A model generated the notes under the pieces. The model had not been told where the DNA came from. It made no database searches and saw only the letters and a list, made by a program, of their open reading frames with translations. From the NCBI GenBank assembly GCA_020433805.1, contig JAGRBZ010000043.1:1-33400 (forward strand): a stretch of DNA of 33,400 bases. Reading direction: 5' to 3'. Position numbers and translations under genes: made by a program. The DNA is from Anaerolineae bacterium. GTDB lineage: Bacteria > Chloroflexota > Anaerolineae > 4572-78 > J111. Positions within the stretch are counted from its first letter, which is position 1. Each line of letters begins with the position of its first letter. Below, in pieces: positions 1 through 8,036 of this stretch.

Positions 1-114
1 CACCTTTACCCCTGTAAAAAAACGATAATGCCTATCATGGTGACACTTTTTTTCCTGTAACCTTGCGGATTTTGTCAGAGTCAAGGTATCATGCATCTGT
101 AAAAAATGTTTTAG

Positions 115-236
115 TATCGCTTACGCAAAAGTCAGGTGACAATCACGTATTGGTAATCAATCAGCGTTGGGGTAGCCCCCACAGGTCGATTGAGGGCATG
201 TAAGTGGCTGTCATCTTTACAATAGCGTAAGTCCTA
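115..236 (+). repeat. Palindromic ~120 bp repeat, copy A
   Basis: This is an imperfect inverted repeat. The left end (CTTACGCAAAAGTCAGGTGA at 120-139) pairs with the right end (GGCTGTCATC then GCGTAAG, about 206-231). The centre carries CAGGTCGATTGAGGGC (182-197). The reverse complement of 8037-8160 aligns along the whole length, with the same ends and the same centre, so this is a dispersed family and not a single hairpin. There is no coding capacity. The size and terminal inversions fit a MITE-like or REP-like element, but target-site duplications were not identified. Confidence 0.75.
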
Positions 237-271
237 TTTAAAATACCCTAAACCGTAGCTACGTTAAAATA

Positions 272-351
272 AGAACTTACAGACTTTCAATGGTGACAGT
301 CACTTCCATGGGGATAAATATGTGACTATCACTTTGCTTTTGTCTAATCCC
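272..351 (-). repeat. Short copy C of the palindromic repeat
   Basis: The segment starts GAACTTACAGACTTTC, continues GGTGACAGTCACTT, then GTGACTATCACTTTGCTTTTG and AATCCCT. This matches both ends of copy B at 8037-8160, including the GTGACAGTCACT palindrome, but lacks most of the central ~40 bases. It therefore looks like an internally deleted member of the same family, in the orientation of copy B. It sits directly upstream of the sensor kinase gene. Confidence 0.6.
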
Positions 352-376
352 TGCGATAAATTCTTGCGAGTACACC

Positions 377-3300
377 ATGTCTTTACGAGTAAAGTTGATT
401 TCCATATTTCTTTTGATGACGTTGCTGGTTTTAGTGATTGGGTTGGTTAACATTCAGCTTATTCGCGAAACAACCCAGCGCTTTAGTCATTTGACCGATA
501 CCGACGCCCCCACGCTTGTCGCTTTGGGTAAGATGCATTTTAGTGCGACCAAACTGCGCGAAGAAACCCTGGGCATTATCTTTTTGCCGGACGAGATACC
601 CCTTACCCAAGCTAATAGTGCCTCTTTGTTAGATGAGGCCATACAGAACGAACTCCAAGAAATTGAAGCGGCCAAAAACGGTTTTGACACATGGTTTGCT
701 GCTTATATGGCGTTAGTCAGCCAGGATACATCACACCAAGATTTAGTCCTTGAGATGGAAAGGGTTCGTGAGGAGACGTTTGAAACCAGCGACGCGATAG
801 TCGCTTTGGTTAAAAGCAGAACCCGAGGGGAGTCGGTTCTCGCCCTTAGAGATACAATGCAGGTGGCTGAGCATAAGCTGGATGCGCTTATCGAAGACGC
901 TATCGAGTTAGAAGCTACCGCTTTTGAAAACAGCGCCGAAGATGCCCATCAAAAAGCCAACTATACCTATGCTATTAACCTCACTTCAATATTATTGGGG
1001 ATGAGTTTTGTTATTTTGATCGGGCTTATTGTTACCCGTAATATCGGAGTTCCTATCGATACTTTGAAAGCGGCGGCCGAAAAAATAGGGCGCGGGTATC
1101 TGGATACCACCGTTACCATGGACTCGGGCGATGAATTTGAATTTCTGGGCCGCGTATTTAATCAAATGGCGCTCGATTTAAGCCAAACCACAGTTTCAAA
1201 AGCCTATCTCGATAACGTTATCGACTCAATGGGCGAAACGCTGCTTGTTTTAGACCTGGATCATACTATCCAAAGAGTAAATCAGGCTGCCCTTGATTTA
1301 TTAGAGTACAAAGAAGCTGATTTGCTCGGCTGCCCAGCCGGAGCGGTGTTTGCCGAAAATACGATTACCGATTTGTTTATCCATGAAAAAGTGCGTCAAG
1401 TTGAAACAACGTATCGTACCCAATTGGGTGACACCATACCGGTATTGCTTTCCAGCACGCTGCTGCGGGGCGATGAAGGCCAGATACAAGGCATTGTGTG
1501 CGTTGCGGTTGATATTTCCGAGCGGCGGCGTATGGAAGATGCCCTGCGCTACAGTGAAGAGCAATTACAACAGGTATTTGCTTCTATTAGCGACCACATC
1601 TACTTAACCGAAGTTACCCCGGACGGCCGCCGTATAAACCAAATTATTTCAGCGGTTGAAAAGCTAACCGGCTACTCCACCGAAACCATTCTGGCCGATC
1701 ACGAATTTTGGCCGGAAGTACTTATTCATCCTGATGATAAAGTGCTGGCTACATGGCAGTTTGCGCACTTTTTACAGGGCCACAGCAGCGAAATCGAATA
1801 TCGCATGATCCGGGCCGATGGCGAACTGATTTGGGTGCGCGACAGTGGCCGGGTGGAAAAAAGGCCGGATAGCGGCAATCTTTTTATTTACGGCGTGGTT
1901 AGTAACATTACACGCCGTAAACAAGCAGAAGAAGCCCTGCGTGAGCGCGAAGCCCAACTTGTGGAGGCTCAACGCATCGCCAAATTGGGCTATTGGCGGC
2001 ACGATCTGGTTAATAACACCGTACAATGGAGTGACCAGATTTATGCAATTTATGAAGTAGCGCCGGATGTACAGCCGAGTATGGATTTAATTGGCAGTAA
2101 AATGCACCCCGATGACTGGAAAAATGCTCAGAACGTTATCCAATCGGCGTTTGAAGGGAATGTTGACAAGATTGAAGCAGTATATCGGCTACTTCGCCGC
2201 AATGGAATAGGCTATGTGAATATTATTGGCAATGTAGTACGGGACGCAAGTGGCAAGCTGACAGCGTATTATGGAACTACACAAGATATTACCGAACGGA
2301 AACAAGCTGAGATAACTTTACAACGCTCAAACGAACAATTGACGGCGATGTATGAAATAGCCCAGCTTATTTCCTCAACGTTGAATTTAGAGGTTGTGCT
2401 CGATAGTATTGCGCAAAGTACGACGGCTTTGCTGGGGGCCGATGCCTGTACTATCCGTTTGCTGGATGAAAACAGTCAAACGGTCAATATTGTGGGGGCC
2501 TATGGCATTAGCCGGCAGATGATAGACGAAACCCGCTATAAAGTTGGCGAACAGGTGCCCGGCCAGGTTGTGTTGTCAAATTATCCCATGATTATCCCTG
2601 ATTTACCGAGCGACCCTTATTTACGGAACTCGCCGGCGATGAAGGAAGGGCTGCTATCGTGCGCCATCGTACCGCTTAAGGTTAGCCACAAAACCATTGG
2701 TACCTTGGACGCGCACAGCAAAACCACCAAAAATGCCTTTTATGAGAACGATTTGCACCTGTTAGAAAAATTGGCCGGTCAGGCGGCCATTGCCATCGAA
2801 AACTCGCGGCTGTTTCACCAAGAACAACAGCAGCGCCAACTGGCCGAAAGTTTGCAGGAAGTGGCCATGGCTTTAAACAGTCATATTGATCAAAAAACGC
2901 TGCTCGATACCATCTTTAGCCAGTTGAAACGGGTGATTTACTATGATGGAGCGGGTATTTTATTAAAAGAAGGTAACAACCTGGTGCTTATTGCCGATAC
3001 CAGCGATACCGATGCCGACATCGGCTTTGCGCTCTCTTTATTTTCAAATGACCCTGCGGTGCGTGTTTTTAATCAAAAACATTTGAGCGTTGTTCCCGAT
3101 GTTCATGCCGATATGGGCTGGGAAATTTGGGACGGTGGCGAACGTATTCGGGGCTGGATGGGAGCACCGTTAATTGTCAATAATGAGCCAATAGGCGTTA
3201 TTACAGCCGATAGCTTTGAAGTGAATACCTTCCAGGCCAAAGATGCCCGTATTTTACAAGTATTTGCCAGCCAGGCGGCAGTAGCCCTTAATAATGCCCA

Positions 3301-4597
3301 TCTTTTGCAGCGTGAACAACGTCAAAGGCAAGTTTCCGAAAGCCTGCGAGAGGTATCGACCGTTATTAACAGTAGTTTAGATCAAGAGTATGTCATCAGT
3401 AAAATATTTGAAGAATTGCAGCAGGTTATTCATTATGACAGCGCCGCCATTTTTCTTTTAGAGCGAGACAGCTTGGAACTGAAAGCCGGCAAAAATTTAC
3501 CGGAAAACTTTCTCGGTACCCGTATTCCATTGAATAGCCAAAATCCAACCTTGATGCCATTTACGCGGCATCGGTCCAAAATTATTGCTGATGTTCATCA
3601 ACATCCCCATTGGTTTGACCGGGTTTGGAAAAACGGAGAGCGCATCCGCAGTTGGGGAGGTGCGCCGCTGCTCATCAATGATGAGGCCCTAGGCGTGTTA
3701 ACCCTTGATAACTTTACCGCAAATTCTTATAATGAAAGCGATGCGCAGCTTTTACAGCTTTTTGCCAACCATGCCGCCATCGCTATTCAAAACGCGCGAT
3801 TATACGCTGTGGCCCAGCGTGAAATTATGGAACAAGAGCGTATTGCCCAGGATTTGGAAAAAGCCCGCGATCAGGCCTTGGAAGTTAGCCGCTTAAAAAG
3901 TCAACTGTTGGCCAGAGTAAGCCATGAACTGCGAACACCCTTAGGGGCTATTATCGGTTACTCTGAACTGCTGCAGAGCGGTACGTTTGGTCCGGTTACA
4001 GAAAAACAACATAAAGTTACCAGCAACGTTATCGAAAGTGCGCAGTACTTAACGGATTTGGTGAATGAACTGCTTGATCAAGCCCAGCTTGAAAGCGGTA
4101 AAACCCAGATGACCATTGGTTCTTTTACCCCGGCTGAGTTAATTGACCCTGTTCTTTCAAAAATGCATATTTTGGCCCAGGCCAAAGGCCTAAAACTTAC
4201 CCTTGATCTGGATCCGAATTTGCCCCAAACGTTGTTTGGCGATAAGAATAAATTGCACCAAGTTTTGGTGAATCTTATCAGCAATGCCATAAAATTTACC
4301 AAAGTAGGTCATATTAATGTCCATATCTACCCTTCTTCTGCCGGTCGATGGGCTATTCAGGTTTCCGATACCGGAGCGGGTATCCCCGATGAGGCCTGGA
4401 GCTATATTTTTGAACCGTTTCGCCAGGTTGATGAGTCGCCAACGCGAGAATACGGCGGCACGGGTTTAGGGTTATCGATTGTCAAACAGATGGTTACTTT
4501 GATGGGCGGCGATATCGATCTTGCTAGCAAGGAGAATACCGGTAGTACATTTACGGTAAGCCTTCCTTTTATTCCTAATGAGGAGAGAATTTCGTGA
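377..4597 (+). CDS. Membrane PAS/GAF multi-sensor histidine kinase
   Basis: This is a 1406-residue sensor kinase. Visible order: TM1 (about 6-28), an extracytoplasmic helical region rich in Glu and Asp (30-195), TM2 (198-220), HAMP (220-272), three PAS/PAC units (about 275-395, 395-520, 525-645), three GAF domains (about 655-820, 830-990, 1000-1150), HisKA, and HATPase_c. The H-box HELRTPLGAIIGYSELL has its phospho-acceptor at His1183. The N-box LVNLISNAIKF and the G-boxes DTGAGIP and GGTGLGLSIV are intact, so it should be active. It has no receiver domain of its own. The next gene encodes a lone receiver and overlaps its stop codon, so the two are very likely translationally coupled partners. 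The signal is unknown. The start codon lacks a strong ribosome-binding site, and the upstream DNA is repeat-rich. Confidence 0.93.
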   Translation: MSLRVKLISIFLLMTLLVLVIGLVNIQLIRETTQRFSHLTDTDAPTLVALGKMHFSATKLREETLGIIFLPDEIPLTQANSASLLDEAIQNELQEIEAAKNGFDTWFAAYMALVSQDTSHQDLVLEMERVREETFETSDAIVALVKSRTRGESVLALRDTMQVAEHKLDALIEDAIELEATAFENSAEDAHQKANYTYAINLTSILLGMSFVILIGLIVTRNIGVPIDTLKAAAEKIGRGYLDTTVTMDSGDEFEFLGRVFNQMALDLSQTTVSKAYLDNVIDSMGETLLVLDLDHTIQRVNQAALDLLEYKEADLLGCPAGAVFAENTITDLFIHEKVRQVETTYRTQLGDTIPVLLSSTLLRGDEGQIQGIVCVAVDISERRRMEDALRYSEEQLQQVFASISDHIYLTEVTPDGRRINQIISAVEKLTGYSTETILADHEFWPEVLIHPDDKVLATWQFAHFLQGHSSEIEYRMIRADGELIWVRDSGRVEKRPDSGNLFIYGVVSNITRRKQAEEALREREAQLVEAQRIAKLGYWRHDLVNNTVQWSDQIYAIYEVAPDVQPSMDLIGSKMHPDDWKNAQNVIQSAFEGNVDKIEAVYRLLRRNGIGYVNIIGNVVRDASGKLTAYYGTTQDITERKQAEITLQRSNEQLTAMYEIAQLISSTLNLEVVLDSIAQSTTALLGADACTIRLLDENSQTVNIVGAYGISRQMIDETRYKVGEQVPGQVVLSNYPMIIPDLPSDPYLRNSPAMKEGLLSCAIVPLKVSHKTIGTLDAHSKTTKNAFYENDLHLLEKLAGQAAIAIENSRLFHQEQQQRQLAESLQEVAMALNSHIDQKTLLDTIFSQLKRVIYYDGAGILLKEGNNLVLIADTSDTDADIGFALSLFSNDPAVRVFNQKHLSVVPDVHADMGWEIWDGGERIRGWMGAPLIVNNEPIGVITADSFEVNTFQAKDARILQVFASQAAVALNNAHLLQREQRQRQVSESLREVSTVINSSLDQEYVISKIFEELQQVIHYDSAAIFLLERDSLELKAGKNLPENFLGTRIPLNSQNPTLMPFTRHRSKIIADVHQHPHWFDRVWKNGERIRSWGGAPLLINDEALGVLTLDNFTANSYNESDAQLLQLFANHAAIAIQNARLYAVAQREIMEQERIAQDLEKARDQALEVSRLKSQLLARVSHELRTPLGAIIGYSELLQSGTFGPVTEKQHKVTSNVIESAQYLTDLVNELLDQAQLESGKTQMTIGSFTPAELIDPVLSKMHILAQAKGLKLTLDLDPNLPQTLFGDKNKLHQVLVNLISNAIKFTKVGHINVHIYPSSAGRWAIQVSDTGAGIPDEAWSYIFEPFRQVDESPTREYGGTGLGLSIVKQMVTLMGGDIDLASKENTGSTFTVSLPFIPNEERIS

Positions 4598-4971
4598 TGG
4601 AAAGACTAGCTTTAATTATTGAAGATGAACCCAAGCTGGCTGAAATTTTTTCGCTAGCTCTGGCCTCAGATTTTGAAGTACAAGTTGTTAATGATGGCCA
4701 AAGCGCCTTACATATCTTGGCTGACATTGTGCCCGCCGTTATTTTGCTGGATCTTCATCTGCCCTATGTTTCAGGCAGCGATGTTTTACGCCGCATCAAA
4801 GCCGATGAACGTCTCAAGCAAAGCCGCATTATCATCACCACCGCCGATGCCTTAACGGCTGAGGAACTGCGTGATCAGGTTGACATTGTTTTACTTAAAC
4901 CGATTAGCGTTAATCAGCTTAATCAATTGGCCAATCGCCTGTGCCTTAGCATTTTCGGGGGCGATATATAA
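4597..4971 (+). CDS. Single-domain response regulator (CheY-like receiver)
   Basis: This is a 124-residue receiver domain with no output domain. Acidic pocket residues Glu9 and Asp10, the phospho-acceptor Asp52 in LLDLHLP, the Thr pair near 81-82 and Lys101 in LLKPIS are all visible. The ATG at 4597 shares its A with the TGA stop of the upstream kinase (TGATG), with GAGGAGAG about 10 bases before it. A GTG three bases earlier is an alternative start. It is the obvious phosphorylation target of the PAS/GAF kinase. With no DNA-binding domain it must act through protein contacts, as a phosphate shuttle or a feedback element. Confidence 0.92.
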   Translation: MERLALIIEDEPKLAEIFSLALASDFEVQVVNDGQSALHILADIVPAVILLDLHLPYVSGSDVLRRIKADERLKQSRIIITTADALTAEELRDQVDIVLLKPISVNQLNQLANRLCLSIFGGDI

Positions 4972-4985
4972 CGGCCCAGGGCGTG

Positions 4986-6425
4986 TTATTTAACCTGCAT
5001 CGGTCCCGACTCGATCCGCGGGCTTTGCGCTTTCACTGAAACGATACCTGACCCAGATACGGCACAGCGAAAGCCGATATTATCGTAGGCCGAAGCCGCA
5101 ACATCTTTATGCCGTCGGGCAACCCGCAAACTTTTGCTGGGGTAGTACCAAGAGCCGCCCCGGATAACTTTTTGCAACCCCGTTTCCGGGCCGGTAGGAT
5201 TTCTATAAACCGAATGATCGTAAGCATCAGCCGCGTACCAATCGGCGGTCCATTCCCAAACATTACCGCTCATATCCAAAACACCATACGGGCTGGCTCC
5301 GGTGGGATAACTGCCTACCGGAGCGGTATAGCGATAGCCGTCATCACCATGAATGTCGCGCCAATCGGCCACACATTGCGTATCGCAGTAATTAAGCACC
5401 GACCCGTCAAATTCATTGCCCCAGGGGTAGATACGGCCGTCAACGCCCCGTGCCGCTTTTTCCCACTCGGCTTCTGTGGGCAGCCGTGCCCCGGCCCAGG
5501 CGCAGTAGGCCACGGCCTGGTCCCAATCAATGCCAACTATCGGCAGGGTTTCATCATTAAAAATCCCGTTGCTTATTTTTGGTTCTGTGCAGCCGCCATC
5601 CGCCACGCATTGCTGGTAGGCCCGGTTGGTGGTTTCAACGGCATCTATCCAAAAATCATCCAAATAAACCAGATGCTGCGGCTTTTCATCATCTCCGGCT
5701 TCTAAATCGGCGCTGTCGCTGCCCATTAAAAAATCTCCGGCCGGTATAAAAATCATCGCTTTGCCGTCTTGGGTTCGTTGAAATGTTTTTACCGGGGTCG
5801 GCTGCGGGTTTATGACCTGCACGCTGTCAATGGTAGGGATAAAGATCGGGTCATCCATAGGCAACGTTTCAATTTGTGACGGCGGCACGATAATTTCCAG
5901 ATGGGTGGCCGGCTGTTCATAAAAAAACATCTTACCAACTATAATTACGGCCACCAAAGCCACTCCCGGCCACAACCACAACCGCAAACCCGTTGTCAAC
6001 CGCTTTAGAGCAGTTGCCCCAGGCGATGGCGCGGGAGGCGATGTAATTCCGTAAAATTCGGCTACCAGTTGGGCTGCATTGTGCTGAAACGATCCCTTAG
6101 AAAAGTCCACAACACGCCGGCCGGATAAATTCGTCGGCACAGGGCACGATTGAACCATAACCGGAATAATGGCTTTATTATGCTGCACCGCCTGCAAGGT
6201 TTGATCGCGAACCAGCCACGAGTCAAATGCTTCTGGAGAAAGCACCAGTAAAAAGTGGCTGCATCCCAACAGAGCTTGCTTTATGTGCCGATCCCAGTCC
6301 GTAGTTTCGACTGTCTGCCATTGATCGAGCCAAACGGTTACCCCCTGGCGCTTTAATTCGTGGGCCAGCTTTACCGCAAAGTGTGTATTCTCGTGGGCGT
6401 AACAGATAAATGTATAATCCTCCAT
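4986..6425 (-). CDS. TIR domain-TM-FGE-sulfatase-like protein
   Basis: The protein has 479 residues from the ATG at 6425 (a GTG at 6440 would add five). An N-terminal TIR domain (about 2-125, starting EDYTFICYAHEN) is followed by a Pro-rich joint, one hydrophobic segment (about 147-168), a Pro/Thr-rich spacer and an FGE-sulfatase/SUMF1-EgtB-PvdO-type domain (about 220-460, with FIPAGDFLMGS, LPTEAEWEKAARG, GNVWEWTADW and the terminal GFRCA). The TM segment predicts a cytoplasmic TIR and an external FGE-like domain. Two key positions differ from active relatives. The Glu of NAD-cleaving TIRs (W-x-x-x-E) is Asp74 here, and the paired FGE cysteines after GGSW are Tyr428 and Leu433. A signalling or binding role is therefore more likely than NADase or formylglycine synthesis. 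It is encoded opposite to its neighbours. Confidence 0.88.
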   Translation of the reverse strand: MEDYTFICYAHENTHFAVKLAHELKRQGVTVWLDQWQTVETTDWDRHIKQALLGCSHFLLVLSPEAFDSWLVRDQTLQAVQHNKAIIPVMVQSCPVPTNLSGRRVVDFSKGSFQHNAAQLVAEFYGITSPPAPSPGATALKRLTTGLRLWLWPGVALVAVIIVGKMFFYEQPATHLEIIVPPSQIETLPMDDPIFIPTIDSVQVINPQPTPVKTFQRTQDGKAMIFIPAGDFLMGSDSADLEAGDDEKPQHLVYLDDFWIDAVETTNRAYQQCVADGGCTEPKISNGIFNDETLPIVGIDWDQAVAYCAWAGARLPTEAEWEKAARGVDGRIYPWGNEFDGSVLNYCDTQCVADWRDIHGDDGYRYTAPVGSYPTGASPYGVLDMSGNVWEWTADWYAADAYDHSVYRNPTGPETGLQKVIRGGSWYYPSKSLRVARRHKDVAASAYDNIGFRCAVSGSGIVSVKAQSPRIESGPMQVK

Positions 6426-6489
6426 GCCCGTAATGTACACCAGCCTGCCGTGCGGATCAAATATATGTAGATGTTCCCTTGAAAATAAC

Positions 6490-6538
6490 CCCTCACCCCC
6501 ATCCCCTCTCCCTCAGGGAGAGGGGATGGGGGTGAGGG
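6490..6538. repeat. 24-bp perfect inverted repeat (C/G-rich hairpin)
   Basis: Two perfectly complementary 24-base arms (6490-6513 and 6515-6538) are separated by a single base. One arm is almost all pyrimidine and the other almost all purine (core CCCCCATCCCCTCTCCC). It lies in the divergent gap between the TIR gene and the YigZ gene, about 65 bases upstream of the TIR start. There is no U-run, so a simple terminator is unlikely. Similar pyrimidine-rich palindromes occur dispersed in many bacterial genomes, so it is probably a member of a REP-like family. Confidence 0.8.
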
Positions 6539-6562
6539 CTAAAGATTTTCATTGTCGCTGTC

Positions 6563-6576
6563 GTCTCAATTGAGAC
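6563..6576. promoter_or_regulatory. 14-bp perfect palindrome, candidate operator
   Basis: GTCTCAATTGAGAC is a perfect palindrome placed between the divergent TIR and YigZ genes. The flanks also echo each other (GTC on both sides). A second perfect inverted repeat, GACAAAGC-TT-GCTTTGTC, follows at 6640-6657. Either could bind a dimeric regulator. No regulator gene is adjacent. Confidence 0.35.
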
Positions 6577-6721
6577 TGTCGCACTTCTCTGAAAATACAG
6601 ATTTGGAGCGTCAAGGTTACCTTTGCTCCCGGCGTGGATGACAAAGCTTGCTTTGTCGCTCTCCATTTATCTTTCGCTTAAAAATTTCTGTTCAAACCCA
6701 CATTATGGTATGCTGTCATCT

Positions 6722-7333
6722 ATGAGTCAGCGTTATCCTATTCCCGCCGGCGAGTCGCGGGTGGAACTTGTTATCAAAAATTCGGTATTTATTGGGCGGG
6801 CCACCTATACGCCTACAATCGAGACGGCTAAGGCTTTTATCGAGCAGGTGAAGCAGGAAGAACCCCACTATACCCACGCGGTTTATGCGTTTACGGTCGG
6901 ATACGGCGCTTCTGTAACGCATGGGATGAGCGATGCCGGAGAACCCAGCGGCACAGCTGGACGACCGGCTTTGGCGGTGGTTAAAGGCAGCAATTTGGGT
7001 GATGTAACGGTGGTGATTATTCGCCACTTTGGCGGTACCAAATTAGGCACCGGTGGGCTGGTTAAAGCCTATACTGAAACCACCCAACTGGCTTTGGCGG
7101 AACTGCCTTTGACCGAAAAGGTCGATCAGCTGTCGGTGCAAATAACTATCCCTTACAGTTTTTATGATGCGTGCAAACGCTTGATTGATGGGTATCACGG
7201 CCAGATCGATCACGAGGATTTCGCGGCGGAGGTGACGCTTAAACTTACGTTTGATGAAGAGGACGTTCCCGCCTTTGAAGCGGATTTAAGCGAGGCTACG
7301 TCGGGCCAAGTAACGATGATCGTGTTGGCTTAG
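6722..7333 (+). CDS. YigZ/IMPACT family protein
   Basis: This is a 203-residue member of the YigZ (UPF0029/IMPACT N-terminal) family with the usual two parts: the IMPACT fold (about 18-125, with AYGF-like YAFTVGYGASVTHGMSDAGE, then GEPSGTAGRP and RHFGGTKLGTGGLVKAY) and a C-terminal DUF1949-type ferredoxin-like domain (about 140-200). The family is widespread and linked to translation or stress by its eukaryotic homologue IMPACT, but the bacterial role is not firmly known. The ATG at 6722 begins right at the conserved N-terminus (MSQRYPIPAGES). No Shine-Dalgarno is visible, and an extended -10-like TGGTATGCT ends eight bases upstream, so a leaderless transcript is possible. Longer in-frame extensions upstream lack family similarity. 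Confidence 0.9.
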   Translation: MSQRYPIPAGESRVELVIKNSVFIGRATYTPTIETAKAFIEQVKQEEPHYTHAVYAFTVGYGASVTHGMSDAGEPSGTAGRPALAVVKGSNLGDVTVVIIRHFGGTKLGTGGLVKAYTETTQLALAELPLTEKVDQLSVQITIPYSFYDACKRLIDGYHGQIDHEDFAAEVTLKLTFDEEDVPAFEADLSEATSGQVTMIVLA

Positions 7334-7371
7334 CGTTTTCAGTATCAATTTAATCATCATGTTACAATAAA

Positions 7372-7400
7372 CAAGGCTAAGGCTGAGGCGAAGGCTAAGA
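7372..7400. repeat. Degenerate hexamer tandem repeat (AAGGCT)
   Basis: Four to five degenerate copies of a six-base unit (AAGGCT AAGGCT GAGGCG AAGGCT AAG) follow each other in the gap between the YigZ and rhodanese genes. It is not in a coding frame I can support. It could be slippage-derived spacer DNA. Confidence 0.5.
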
Positions 7401-7494
7401 AAAAGCATGGGTGTAAGGTCTGGCGCGCTCAAGGGGCTTAGCCTGTTTGTGAAGTTATCAAAAAGAGGCAAAGTATCATTTTTGGAGATATACA

Positions 7495-7917
7495 ATGAAA
7501 CAGATTATGGCATTACTGATTATTACCTTTACATTAGTCCTTACGGCCTGCGGCAGTCAAACCGAACCAAAACCGGCTGAGGCTGAAGATTTTGATTTAG
7601 CCAATTTGCCGGCGGATGTTGATGTTAGCACTACTGCTGCGTTGCTCGATAATCCGGATGTTGTTCTGATCGATGTTCGTGAGCCGGCGGAGTATAATGA
7701 AAGCCACATTCCGGGGATAACCCTTATTCCGATGGGCGAAGTGGCTTCGCGTCTGGATGAGATTCCCCACGACAAAACCGTCATTGTTAGCTGTCGCAGT
7801 GGTAATCGCAGTAGTCAAGTGACCAATTTTTTGCGCGACAACGGCTATGACAACGTGCATAATATGAAGGGTGGAATTATGGCCTGGGAACAAGCCGGAT
7901 TTGAGGTTGAAAAGTAA
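7495..7917 (+). CDS. Rhodanese-like lipoprotein
   Basis: This is a 140-residue secreted rhodanese-domain protein. The first 18 residues form a lipoprotein signal peptide ending in LVLTAC, so Cys19 should be lipidated and the protein anchored on the outer face of the membrane. A single rhodanese domain (about 40-138) carries the sequences DVREPAEYNESHIPG and VSCRSGNRSS, with the sulfur-carrying Cys100 present in a standard active-site loop. Single-domain rhodaneses move sulfane sulfur, but the donor and acceptor here are unknown. The ribosome-binding site GGAG lies 9 bases before the ATG. A hairpin terminator follows at 7976. Confidence 0.92.
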   Translation: MKQIMALLIITFTLVLTACGSQTEPKPAEAEDFDLANLPADVDVSTTAALLDNPDVVLIDVREPAEYNESHIPGITLIPMGEVASRLDEIPHDKTVIVSCRSGNRSSQVTNFLRDNGYDNVHNMKGGIMAWEQAGFEVEK

Positions 7918-7975
7918 CGTTTGTGCCGCTTAGTATTGCAATAATGCGATGCCGGCCGTAGAGCTAGAAAAACTT

Positions 7976-8034
7976 AACGCCAGGGGCGCAAAAGAGGCAA
8001 AAAATGTCACTATTTGCATCCCTGGCGTTTTTTT
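7976..8034 (+). terminator. Rho-independent terminator after the rhodanese gene
   Basis: The arms AACGCCAGGG (7976-7985) and CCCTGGCGTT (8020-8029) are perfectly complementary and are followed by a run of T to 8034. The 34-base loop can pair internally (GCAAA with TTTGC). The long loop is unusual, but the stem and U-tract are convincing. It separates the rhodanese gene from the convergent histidine kinase gene. Confidence 0.75.
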
Positions 8035-8036
8035 AG

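Larger units (their letters stand above)
1..376. other. Non-coding region upstream of the first sensor kinase gene
   Basis: No convincing gene was found in these 376 bases. The stretch contains one full copy (about 115-236) and one short copy (about 272-351) of the palindromic repeat described below, so about half of it is repeat. The short copy ends within 30 bases of the kinase start codon at 377, so the kinase promoter probably lies in or beside repeat DNA. I could not assign a convincing -35/-10 pair. The region before base 100 is AT-rich and shows no further structure I can support. Confidence 0.6.

Noticed and set aside
5109..5705. Long forward frame (198 codons) opposite the TIR-FGE gene
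   Set aside because: It is a complementary-strand shadow; the reverse frame has clear FGE-domain motifs.
4986..6425. Reading the TIR gene as part of an antiviral defence island
   Set aside because: No nuclease, NACHT, Argonaute or toxin neighbours, and the catalytic TIR glutamate is replaced.
6623..6721. Extension of the YigZ protein upstream to 6623
   Set aside because: The added 33 residues have no family similarity and cross intergenic palindromes.
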